This document shows, piece after piece, positions 19,082 through 28,690 of a DNA stretch of 64,000 nt. How positions within the stretch are numbered: the first letter of the stretch is position 1; each line of letters starts with the position of its first letter. The DNA is from CAWDYA01 sp963806495. Lineage in GTDB: Bacteria; Acidobacteriota; Polarisedimenticolia; JACPZX01; DASXTC01. The stretch is from the NCBI GenBank assembly GCA_963806495.1, contig CAWDYA010000011.1, positions 62,001 through 126,000 on the forward strand, in the 5' to 3' direction. Position numbers and translations under genes: made by a program. The notes under the pieces were generated by a model that saw only the letters and a list, made by a program, of their open reading frames with translations, ran no database searches and was not told where the DNA came from.

Positions 19082-21000
19082 GCAGGCTCCTCTCTTGCCA
19101 GGAAGACCGCTCCGAGGGGAGGCAGCGTCAGGTTGAGCGAGCAGGGCCGCCCGTGGAACCCGATCGGCGTCGCATCGAGACCGCCGAGATTCCCCTGCCC
19201 GCTCCCGCCGAACTCCTTCGCGTCGCTGTTGAGCAGTTCGCGCCAGAACCCGTCCTGGGGGACGCCCAGCCTGAAGTTGTGCCGCGGCAGGGGCGTGAAG
19301 TTCAGGGCGACCACCACGGACTCGCGCTCATCGCCGGAGCGACGCAGGAAGCACAGGGTGCTCTGCGACGAATCGCTCGCATCGATCCACTCGAAGCCGG
19401 ACGGGTCGCAGTCGAGCCGGTGGAGCGCCGGCATCCTCCGGTACAGGCTGTTGAGCTCTCCCACGAAATGGGACAGCCCCGCGTGCGGGCCGTTCTCGAG
19501 CAGGTGCCAGTCGAGCCCGGCGTCGTGGTTCCACTCCTTCCACTGCCCGATCTCGCCGCCCATGAAGAGGAGCTTCTTGGCGGGCTGGGCGTACATGTAC
19601 GCCAGCAGGAGCCTCAGGTTCGCGAACTTCTGCCAGTCGTCACCCGGCATCTTCCCCAGAAGCGACCCCTTGCCATGCACCACCTCGTCGTGGGAGAGCG
19701 GAAGCGTGAAGTTCTCGTGAAACGCGTAGATCATCCTGAAGGTGAGGCTGTTGTGGTGATGTCTGCGGTGTATCGGATCCTTCGACATGTACTGGAGCGT
19801 GTCGTGCATCCAGCCCATGTCCCATTTCAGACCGAACCCCAGCCCGCCGAGATAGGTCGGGCGTGAGACGAGCGGCCATGCGGTCGACTCCTCGGCGATC
19901 GTCTGCACGTCGGGGAAGCTCTCGTAGATCGCCTCGTTCATGCGCCGCAGGAAGGCCAGCGCCTCGAGGTTCTCGCGACCGCCGTACTCGTTCGGGATCC
20001 ACTCGCCGGCCTTGCGCGAGTAGTCGAGATAGAGCATCGAGGCCACGGCGTCCACCCGGAGACAGTCGGCGTGATAACGGTCGAGCCAGTTGAAGGCGCT
20101 GCTGATCAGGAAGCTCGGGATCTCCTTGCGCCCGTAGTTGAAGATGAAGCTGTTCCAGTCGGGATGGAACCCCTGACGCGCGTCGGAATGCTCGTACAGG
20201 TGCGTGCCGTCGAAGAAGCCGAGACCGTGCTCGTCGCTCGGGAAGTGCGACGGGACCCAGTCGAGGATCACCCCGATGCCCCGCTGATGCAGCGTGTCGA
20301 TCAGATACATGAAGTCCTGCGGGCTTCCGTAACGGCTGGTGGGGGCGAAGTATCCGGTGCACTGGTACCCCCAGGAGCCGTAGAACGGATGCTCCATGAT
20401 CGGCAGGAACTCCACGTGGGTGAAGCCGAGTCTCTCCACGTAGTCGGCCAGCAGGGGCGCCATCTCCCGGTAGGTGAGCGATCGGTTCCCTTCTTCCGGA
20501 ACGCGGCGCCACGATCCGAGATGGACCTCGTAGATCGACATCGGCGCCTGCAGCGAGTTGCGCTCGCGCCGGGATCGCATCCATTCGCCGTCGCCCCAGT
20601 CGTAGTCGAGGTCCCAGACCACCGAGGCGGTCTTCGGCGGCGTCTCGGCCCGCGTGGCGAACGGGTCTGCCTTGTCCACGCGGTATCCGCCCACGCGTGA
20701 GTCGATGTGGTACTTGTAAAGCGTGCCGCGACCCACTCCCGGCAGGAATCCCTCCCAGATGCCCGAGCCGCCGCGGGCGGTCAGGGGATGGCTCTCCGGG
20801 TCCCAGGCGTTGAAGTCGCCCACGACGCTGACCCGCTCGGCGTTGGGCGCCCAGACGGCGAACCACGCGCCGGCCTTGCCGTCGCGCCTGCCCATGTGCG
20901 AGCCGAGCTTGTCGTACAGCCGGAAGTGAGACCCCTCGTTGAACAGATACAGATCGTCGTCGGAGATGAGGCCGACGTCGCGTGTCGTAGCCTTCGTCAT
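19078..21000 (-). CDS. glgB: 1,4-alpha-glucan branching enzyme
   Basis: GH13_9 enzyme that introduces alpha-1,6 branches into glucan, cytosolic, 640 residues with an intact frame. An N-terminal CBM48 domain (about 20-125, WFAVWAPNAERVSVVGDFN) is followed by the barrel with nucleophile Asp317 in CLRVDAVASMLYLDYSR, acid/base Glu370 in TIAEEST, and PLSHDEVVHGKGSL. The extra N1 domain found in longer GlgB proteins is missing, giving the short form. ATG 21000 overlaps the malQ stop (ATGA). In the GlgE route this enzyme branches the linear chains that GlgE elongates. Confidence 0.96.
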   Translation of the reverse strand: MTKATTRDVGLISDDDLYLFNEGSHFRLYDKLGSHMGRRDGKAGAWFAVWAPNAERVSVVGDFNAWDPESHPLTARGGSGIWEGFLPGVGRGTLYKYHIDSRVGGYRVDKADPFATRAETPPKTASVVWDLDYDWGDGEWMRSRRERNSLQAPMSIYEVHLGSWRRVPEEGNRSLTYREMAPLLADYVERLGFTHVEFLPIMEHPFYGSWGYQCTGYFAPTSRYGSPQDFMYLIDTLHQRGIGVILDWVPSHFPSDEHGLGFFDGTHLYEHSDARQGFHPDWNSFIFNYGRKEIPSFLISSAFNWLDRYHADCLRVDAVASMLYLDYSRKAGEWIPNEYGGRENLEALAFLRRMNEAIYESFPDVQTIAEESTAWPLVSRPTYLGGLGFGLKWDMGWMHDTLQYMSKDPIHRRHHHNSLTFRMIYAFHENFTLPLSHDEVVHGKGSLLGKMPGDDWQKFANLRLLLAYMYAQPAKKLLFMGGEIGQWKEWNHDAGLDWHLLENGPHAGLSHFVGELNSLYRRMPALHRLDCDPSGFEWIDASDSSQSTLCFLRRSGDERESVVVALNFTPLPRHNFRLGVPQDGFWRELLNSDAKEFGGSGQGNLGGLDATPIGFHGRPCSLNLTLPPLGAVFLAREEPA

Positions 21001-23146
21001 GAGTCGGCTCCTTTCTTCCTGGATCGCGCCAGCGCGCCCAGCAGGGCGGCGACGCTGCGCATGGTTGTGATTTCGGCTCGACCGTGTGCGGCACGGCGCT
21101 TCCAGTTGGGGCGCTCGACCGTCGTGCCCGGCGTGTTCTGCGGGGCGCGCTCGAGCCAGAGATCCTCGAGATTGACCATCACGAACCGCGCGGGGCTCTT
21201 CCCGAGAAAAGCCAGCACGGCTTTCAGGACCTCCTGGGGCCGCGCCCGCCCGCCTCGCAGCAGACCGGCCCGGCGCAGATAGGTTATCAGAGATGACCTC
21301 AGCTTCTCACGCCGCCGCCGCTCGACGCCTGCGGCCTCCTCGTCGAGCAGCCCCAGCGAAACCCGGTCGGCGATGTCGAGGCCCTCCCAGAAGCCGGCGA
21401 ACGTCGGCATGTCATGCGTGTTGAGCCCGGCCACCGACGCCTCCGGCGCCTGCGCGAGCGCACGGCGTGAATCCTCGCCCACCTCGAACTGGAGCACGTA
21501 CATCCGCTGGATGCGGTGCCGGTCCATCGCCGGCCTCACCTCGGGGGGCACCGTGCCGAGATCCTCGCCGACGACCATCGCGCGGCTGCGGTGCGACTCC
21601 AGGCACAGGATCGCGTAGAACTCCTCCGGGCGGTATCGCACGTAGACTCCCTCGGTGGCGCTCATGCCGTGAGGGACCCAGTACAGCCGGTGCAGCCCCA
21701 TCACGTGATCGATGCGCAGCAGGCCGGCCCGGCGCAGATGATGCCTGAGGCAATCGATCCAGTACCCGTACCCCTGCTCCCGTATCCGCTCCGGGTGCAG
21801 GGGCGGGAACCCCCAGTCCTGGCCGCGCGTGAAGAAGTCGTCGGGCGGGGCGCCGCCGCTGACTCCGGCGGCGAAGCACTCGCCCCATCGCCAGACGTCG
21901 TATCCGTCCGGGTGCACGCCGAGAGGCAGGTCCAGGTAGAGTCCCAGAGCGCCGCGGCGCGCCGCGCGCGCCGCGTTGCCCATCTGCTGGTGCGCCCGCC
22001 ACTGGACGTAGGTGTGATACCGGGCCGTCGCCGGGTCGTAGTCGCCGCTCCTCAGCCGGCCGTTCCTGAGCCGCTCGGGCCAGCCGTGCCACGAGGTCCG
22101 CCGGCGCTCGCCGACCGCGCGAAAACGGGCATAATCGAGCAGAGCGGGCGTGGACGCCACGAATTCGTCGTAGTCCCGCCGGTCGCGACCGGGCCGCTCG
22201 AAGAAGCAGCGTGACATCTCCTCGAGCAATTCACGCCGGATCCGCATCGTCGCCCGGTAGTCGATCAGATCGGCCCGTCTCAGGTCCTTCTGTCGCGCGC
22301 GCCGCGCGGCGGAGGCCGTCAGTCCCGCGACGCGGCGGCAGCGCTTCGATTCGGGGATTCGCGCCGGATCGAGATAGAGCTCGTTCCAGAACAGGCGTGA
22401 CACGGGTGCGTACGGGCTCGGGCTGAGCGGCTCGTCGAGGAACGACGCCAGCAGCGGCAGGGTCCCCACGGCGCTGCCCCCGGCGCGCTTGACCCATCGC
22501 ATCAGTCGTGCGAGATCGGGAGAAGGTCCCCTCCGTCGCCGTCGCCGGCGCCGGTCCGCAGGGCGTACAGCGGCAGGAACACGCCCCACGTCTTCCCCGG
22601 ACGCCCCTCCTCGGGCAGCCATGCGCCCTCGGGCGCGGAGATCACCAGTGCCTCGGAACGCCGCCCGGCCGACTGCACGCGCAGCCTGTGGTAGCCGTAC
22701 GGCAGCCGTCCGGGAAGATCGATGAATCCCGCCCCGTGACGCTGTCCGTCCACCGTGGCCGCGGCCTCCGGCCGATCCGCGGAGAGATCCACCACCCAGC
22801 GGCGGACGTCACCGTCCTCGAGGTCCAGCCGCACGCGCGTCGGCGCCTGGAAGTCCGCTATCGGCAGACGGATTTCGACGCGCAGTGCCTTTCCGCCGAA
22901 CGTGACGAGCACCGGGGCGATCGGCCGGCTCCACCCGGCCCGGCGCCGCTCGCGCAGCGCGCCGGGCACGTCCGACGGGGATTGCACGGCCGCGCCGAGC
23001 GCCCGGGCGGCCGCGAGCAGCGTCTCCGGGGGGGGATGCACGAGCCGGCCGGTCAGGCCGTCGTGATGGGACAGGTGCAGCCCGCAGAGCCGGGCGAGCT
23101 CATGGAGCTGGCTCAGGCGGGTCTCGCTCCAGCCGCCCCCGCTCAC
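20997..23146 (-). CDS. malQ: 4-alpha-glucanotransferase, long form (one frameshift)
   Basis: GH77 amylomaltase that transfers maltodextrin segments between chains. The first about 200 residues (LHELARLCGLHLSHHDG, LPYGYHRLRVQ) are the N-terminal extension of the bacterial long form; the catalytic part shows LLRIDHVMGLHRLYW (nucleophile), MVVGEDLGTVPPEV (acid/base) and NTHDMPTFAGFW. The frame changes near 22515-22535: either one base is missing or two are extra. The corrected protein is about 716 residues. GTG 23146 overlaps the treS stop (GTGA). It probably supplies chains of suitable length to TreY, GlgB and GlgE. Confidence 0.9.
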
Positions 23147-26100
23147 GTTCCCAACAACCGCAGTATCCCGCGCAGCGGGAGCCACAGCCAGCCGGGCCGG
23201 CTGTTGAGCTCGTAGGAGACTTCGTAGACCGCCTTCTCCAGCAGGTAGGCTTCGAGCAGCGTCCCGAGCTCGACGCGATCCGACGGCAGGAAGCCGCCGG
23301 GCGCCGCGTGCTCCCGATAGCTTCTCAGGAACTCGCCGGAAACCCAGCCGATCCAGACGGCGGCCCACTGCTCGAGCAGCGCCGCGGTCTCGGGGCCGAG
23401 GTGCCCCCGTTCACCTCGTCGACCATCGCGGTGCGTCCGGCGTAGTCGAGCGAGCGCAGCATCCCGGCCACGTCACGCAGCGGTGACCGCTTGATCCGGC
23501 GGGCGCTGAGCGTCCGGGCCGGCTCTCCCTCGAAGTCGAGGATGATGAAGTCCTTGCCCGTGTAGAGGACCTGCCCGAGATGATAGTCGCCGTGGATGCG
23601 CGTCCGCAGCGCGGTTATCTTGCGGCCGCGCAGCTGCTGGAAGATACCGTCGATCCTGTCGGCGCTGTCCAGGACCGCCCGCGCGTCCACCAGCGTCCCC
23701 GCGTCCAGCGCGGGAAGCCGTCGCCGCAACAGGTCCAGGACTCGCTCCGCCTCGTTTCGCATGAGCTGGTAGAGTGAGCGCTGGTACAGCGGAGTGAACG
23801 GCTCGGGGGCGAAGGCCGGGTCCGTGGCGTCGGAGGCCAGCGCGCCGTGCAGCTCGGCCGTACGTCTCCCCAGCAGACGCGCCGCCTCGAGGGCGTATCC
23901 GATCACCTCGTGCGCCTGCTCGGGCATCTCGGCCTCCGAGATTCCGACCGGAGACCGGGATTCCGGCGCGATCTCCTTCGGGTCCGTTCCCATCGAGGCC
24001 ACACGCTCGAAGTATCGTTTGAGGAGATCCAGCGTGAACCTCCAGGCATCTCCCTCGTTTCTGACAAACCCCTGCAGGATCCCGATCGTCATGGATTCCT
24101 CGTGGGGGCGCAGATACTCGATGGCCCCCGCGACGGGAGGGAGATGGGAGAACGAGGTGCGTTCCGTGAGGAAGGACCCGACCTCGAGGTCCGGGTTGAG
24201 GCCGACATCCACGCGGCGGAAGAGCTTCAGCATGAGACGATCGCCGTAGAGGATCGAGCTGTTGCTCTGCTCCGCCTTGATCGGGGTGGCCGGCAGCACA
24301 TCCTCCTCCGGGCCGCGGAGCTTTCGGAACGCGCGTGTGTGTTTCGCGGCGAGCTCGCCCCGCACCCCCCGGATCCGCCGCCTCCTCGCAATCGCGTCCA
24401 GCAGTGCGTCGCAGAACCGGCTCTCCAGCAGCGCGTTGTACAGCACGCCGTCGCCCGACATGGTGGACAGCCGCGCCAGCGCCTCTCCGGGCGACGACTC
24501 CAGGATCTGGCGCGCGTGGTCCCCCTGTGCGAACGCCAGAGGGAGCATGTACGCCTCGGGATCCCCCTCGGTGTACTCGACCCTCACGAGGGTGATCACG
24601 GCGCCCGCGATCTCTCCCCTGAGACCGGCGGTGTCGAGGATGTCGACCGAGTGGATCCTGCGTGCCTTGCCGGCGAACCAGCGTTTCGTCCTCATGTGCC
24701 GCGGCAGGACCGCCTTCAGCGTCTCGAGATGGTCGCGGCCGAAGATCGACGTCCACTCCCCTGCCACCGCCAGGGCGGGGGGCAGCCCCGCCTCCTCGGA
24801 TCGGGCTCCCCCGTCGTCGTCGAGGCGCTCGAGCGAGAACCAGTAGAAGGCGTGCGATCCCAGCGTGAGCAGGTACGGCAGCTCTCCGATCGGGGGGAAA
24901 CGGGTCTCGCCGAACATCTCCACCGGCGTCATCCCGCGCCATTCCGCCATGTCGAGCTCCACGTACTGCGCGTATCGGGACAGGTTGGCCACGACCAGGA
25001 TCGCTTCCTCCTCGTGGCGCCGGATGAACGCCAGAACCTTGTGGTTCTCGGGATAGAGAAACTCGAGAGTGCCGCGCCCGAAGGCCCTCGTGCGCTTTCG
25101 CAGGGCGATGAGCCGTCGCATCCACCACAGCAGCGAGCTGGGATTGTTCTGCTGCGCCTCCACGTTGACCGACTGGTGATGGAAGTCCGGCTCGATGATG
25201 ACCGGCAGGTACAGTCGCTGCGCGCTCGCGCGGGAGAACCCGGCGTTGCGGTCGGAAGTCCACTGCATCGGGGTGCGCACGCCGTTTCGGTCGCCGAGAT
25301 AGATGTTGTCTCCCATCCCCAGCTCGTCGCCGTAGTAGATCACCGGCGTGCCGGGCAGCGAGCAGAGCAGCCCGTTCATCAGCTCGATCCGGCGGCGGTT
25401 GTTCTCCAGCAGCGGGGCGAGCCGGCGGCGGATGCCCAGGTTGATGCGCGCGCGCGGGTCGTTCGCGTACACGCGGTACATGTAGTCCCGCTCCTCGTCG
25501 GTCACCATCTCGAGCGTCAGCTCGTCGTGATTGCGCAGGAACACGGCCCACTGGCAGTTCGACGGAATGGCCGGCGTCTGCGACAGGATGTCGATCATCG
25601 GGTACCGGTCCTCCATCCGGATGGCCATGAACATCCGGGGCATGACCGGGAAGTGGAACGCCATGTGGCACTCGTCCCCTTCGCCGAAGTAGGCCACCGC
25701 ATCCTCGGGCCACTGGTTCGCCTCCGCGAGGAGCATCCGATCGCGGTACTTCTCGTCCACGTGGCGGCGGAGGTCCTTCAGCGCCTGATGCGTCTCGGGC
25801 AGGTTCTCGCAGTTGGTCCCCTCCCGCTCGAAGAGGTACGGCACGGCGTCGAGCCTCAGCCCGTCCACTCCCATGTCGAGCCAGAAGTCCATCGCCTGGT
25901 ACACCTCCTTCACCACCTCCGGATTCTCGTAGTTCAGGTCGGGCTGATGGTGATAGAACCTGTGCCAGTAGTAGGCTCCCGCCTCCGAGTCCCAGGTCCA
26001 GTTGGACGCCTCGAAGTCCTTGAAGATGATCCGCGTCTCCTGGTAACGGTCGGGCGTGTCGCTCCAGACGTAGAAGTCACGCCAGGAGGAACCGCGCGGG

Positions 26101-26465
26101 GAGCGACGCGCGCGCTGGAACCAGGGGTGCTGATCGGAGGTGTGATTCAGCACCAGCTCGATCACCACCTTCAGACCGCGGCGATGCGCCTCGCGAAGGA
26201 AGTGCCTGAAATCGGACAGCGAGCCGTAGTCCGGGTGGACCGCCGTGTAGTCGGCGATGTCATACCCGTCGTCCTTCAGCGGCGACGGATAGAACGGGAG
26301 GATCCAGATCGCGTTCACCCCGAGGTCCCGCAGATAGTCCAGCCGTGACGCCAGACCGCGGAAGTCCCCGATGCCGTCTCCGTCCGAGTCGGCGAATGCG
26401 CGCACGTGGACCTGGTAGATGATGGCGTCCTTGTACCACAGCGGGTCGCCGGGTGACACCTTCAT
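23143..26465 (-). CDS. treS: Trehalose synthase fused to maltokinase (TreS-Mak; one frameshift near the end)
   Basis: Bifunctional protein of about 1107 residues. Residues 1-545 are TreS, a GH13_16 enzyme interconverting trehalose and maltose: Asp206 (GLRLDAVPYL), Glu248 (LLAEANQ) and FLRNHDELT with His313-Asp314. From about 570 (LETLKAVLPRHMRTKRWFAG) it is maltokinase (Pep2), with the catalytic block IHGDYHLGQ and metal-binding IILDFEGEPA, making maltose-1-phosphate for GlgE. Near 23403-23408 a run of five G shifts the frame; one more G (or two fewer coding-strand bases) restores GHLGPETAALLEQWAAVW and the normal C-terminus. ATG 26465 lies 41 bases after glgE, preceded by GGTGGAG. Confidence 0.94.
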
Positions 26466-26506
26466 GGGCTCCACCCGGCTGCGGGGCGTGCCCGAACGTG
26501 TTCTTC

Positions 26507-28570
26507 TCAAAGGTAGTAGTCGAAGTCCCGTTCGGTGCGCAGCCGCCGGCGCACGCGGAAGATGTGGGCCGGAATCACGTGCGGGTTGAGCTCCACGTAG
26601 TTCCTCGGTCCGTTCCAGATGTACCGGGCTTCTCCCAGCAGGTCGTGGACCTGGAAGGGCTGGTCCGGGTCGATACCCATCTCCCCGAGCGGCAGGTCGA
26701 GGAAGCCGGACTGCGTGTGATGGGGGTCGAGATTCACCACGGTGACGATGATGTTGGACAGGTCGTCGGTCGTCTTGCAGCAGGCCACGAGCTGATCGTT
26801 CGTGACCGGCAGGAACACCAGGCTCGAATCCGAGTGCAGGGCGGGGTTGTCGCGACGGATGCGGTTCACCCGGCCGATGATCGGCGCGAGGCTGTCGGGC
26901 CTGTCGATCTCCCAGTGCCTTATCTGGTACTTCTCCGAATCGAGATACTCCTCGCGCCCCTGGGCCAGCGGACGATTGTCGCACAGCTCGAAGCCGGGCC
27001 CGTAGATCCCGTAGGTCGCGCCCAGGGTGGCGGCAAGCACGAACCGGGTCGCGAACGCGGGGCGCCCGCCTGCCTGGAGGTATTCGGTGAGAATGTCGGG
27101 TGTGTTGGGCCACAGGCTCGGGCGGAAGAAGTCCTTCACCTCGGATCGGGTCAGCTCGGTGAAATACTCGCGCAGCTCCCACGCGGTGTTGCGCCAGGCG
27201 AAGTAGGTGTACGACTGGGTGAAGCCGAGCTTGGCCAGCCGGTACATCACTTTCGGCCGTGTGAACGCCTCGGAAAGGAAGATCGTCTCCGGGTGCTTCT
27301 CCCGGATGCTGCCGATGAGCCATTCCCAGAACGCGTACGGCTTGGTGTGCGGATTGTCGACCCGGAAGATCCGCACGCCCTGATCGATCCAGTACTCCAC
27401 GACGGAACGAAGCTCCTCCCACAGGCCGCGCCAGTCGGGCCCCTCGAAGTTGAGCGGGTAGATGTCCTCGTACTTCTTCGGGGGGTTCTCCGCGTACTGG
27501 ATGGAACCGTCCGGTCGGTGGAGGAACCACTCGGGGTGGCTCCTGACATAGGGATGGTCGGGGGAGCACTGGAAGGCGATGTCCAGGGCCACCTCGATAC
27601 CGTGCTCCTTCGCGCGGGCCACCAGGCTCCTGAAGTCCTCAAGGGTGCCGAGCGCGGGGTGGATCGCCTTGTGGCCCCCCTCCGCCGAGCCGATCGCCCA
27701 GGGGCTTCCGACCTCGTCCGCCGAGGCGCCGGGGGTGTTGTTCTTCCCTTTGCGGAACGAGACGCCGATCGGGTGGATGGGGGGCAGATACAGGACGTCG
27801 AACCCCATCGCGGCCACATAGGCGAGCCTCTTCTCGCAGTCCTTGAACGTGCCGTGCCGCCCCGGCACAGTGGTCGCCGAACGGGGGAACATCTCGTACC
27901 AGGCGCCGAAACGCGCCCGCTCCCGATCCACCGTCACCTTGAGCGCGCGCGGATAGGTGCACGAGACGGTCCGGTCGGGGTACCGGTCCACGAGCAGGGA
28001 CAGCGCCTCGTCGAACGCGTGAGGCCGGGCCGGGCCGCGCTTCACCCGCTGGGCCCACTTCCTCAAGGTGGCGGCGTCGGTGTCGGCCGCCCTCGCGGCA
28101 GCAGCGGCAATCAGCTCCGCACCGATCGCCAGCTCGACGCCCACCTCCTGCCCCGCATCGACTCTCTTCGCCAGATCGTGCTGCCAGGTCCGGAACCGGT
28201 CGACCCACGCTTCGATCGTGTACTCATACGGCTGCAGCCGCTCGGGCACGAAACCGGACGTCCAGCGGTCGTTCACCAGCGCCCGCATCGGTGCTTCGTT
28301 CCAGCCTGCCTCCTTCGAGCCTCCCTGAACCGCGGGACGCCACCGCAGAACGGCGGCCAGCAGATCATGGCCGTCGGCGTGGATGTCGGCGGTGACCTCG
28401 AGCCGCTCGCCGACGGTGCACTTGGCCGGAAACCGCCCCGCATCGACCTCGGGCCTCACCCGCTCGATCACCACGCGTGACGGAGGCGGGGCGTCGGCGC
28501 GAGGGGTCCTTCTCGCGACGGCGGCCTTCTTCGGGCTGACAGGTGCGCGCTTGTGTGCGGGCAGCGACAA
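26507..28570 (-). CDS. glgE: Alpha-1,4-glucan:maltose-1-phosphate maltosyltransferase
   Basis: GH13_3 enzyme that extends alpha-1,4-glucan by two glucose units from maltose-1-phosphate. About 687 residues: an N-terminal beta-sandwich region (RFPAKCTVGERLEV), then the barrel with LYLPPIHPIG, IFRVDNPHTKPYAFWEW (nucleophile) and IFLSEAFTRPKVM (acid/base); IFRVRRRL lies near the end. The start is unclear. A strong AAGGAGG (28577-28571) lies directly before an in-frame TTG (28570) and 6 bases before a CTG (28564). The TTG at 28633 is too near the predicted transcription start. First gene of the trehalose/glucan operon, 41 bases ahead of treS. Confidence 0.93.
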   Translation of the reverse strand: MSLPAHKRAPVSPKKAAVARRTPRADAPPPSRVVIERVRPEVDAGRFPAKCTVGERLEVTADIHADGHDLLAAVLRWRPAVQGGSKEAGWNEAPMRALVNDRWTSGFVPERLQPYEYTIEAWVDRFRTWQHDLAKRVDAGQEVGVELAIGAELIAAAAARAADTDAATLRKWAQRVKRGPARPHAFDEALSLLVDRYPDRTVSCTYPRALKVTVDRERARFGAWYEMFPRSATTVPGRHGTFKDCEKRLAYVAAMGFDVLYLPPIHPIGVSFRKGKNNTPGASADEVGSPWAIGSAEGGHKAIHPALGTLEDFRSLVARAKEHGIEVALDIAFQCSPDHPYVRSHPEWFLHRPDGSIQYAENPPKKYEDIYPLNFEGPDWRGLWEELRSVVEYWIDQGVRIFRVDNPHTKPYAFWEWLIGSIREKHPETIFLSEAFTRPKVMYRLAKLGFTQSYTYFAWRNTAWELREYFTELTRSEVKDFFRPSLWPNTPDILTEYLQAGGRPAFATRFVLAATLGATYGIYGPGFELCDNRPLAQGREEYLDSEKYQIRHWEIDRPDSLAPIIGRVNRIRRDNPALHSDSSLVFLPVTNDQLVACCKTTDDLSNIIVTVVNLDPHHTQSGFLDLPLGEMGIDPDQPFQVHDLLGEARYIWNGPRNYVELNPHVIPAHIFRVRRRLRTERDFDYYL

Positions 28571-28643
28571 CCTCCTTGGGGAACAGGGGATACACGGGGA
28601 ACGCAGGCGAGACAAATTCCCCTTTGATGACAATGACTTACGA

Positions 28644-28672
28644 ATAATAGCCGAAACGGCTGGAAATGTAAA
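28644..28672 (-). promoter_or_regulatory. Sigma-70 promoter of the glgE operon
   Basis: On the minus strand, -35 TTTACA (28672-28667) and -10 TATTAT (28649-28644) each differ from consensus at one position and are 17 bases apart. Transcription should start near 28637, leaving a leader of about 65-70 bases. It sits only 18 bases beyond the carB stop, in the 120-base gap between carB and glgE, and marks where the ribosomal transcription unit ends and the glucan operon begins. Confidence 0.72.
28649..28661. promoter_or_regulatory. Perfect inverted repeat inside the glgE promoter spacer
   Basis: AGCCG-AAA-CGGCT, a perfect 5-base inverted repeat with a 3-base centre, fills the part of the spacer next to the -10 hexamer and shares its first base. 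The position suits a repressor operator. It could also form a short hairpin ending the upstream carB message, but no U-tract follows. Confidence 0.4.
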
Positions 28673-28690
28673 GCCGGGGCGGAGAGCCGA

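Noticed and set aside
23325..27569. Extended 1414-residue reading upstream of treS
   Set aside because: The extra N-terminal 368 residues lie inside glgE in another frame; the TreS start with MKVSPGDPLWYKD is at 26465.
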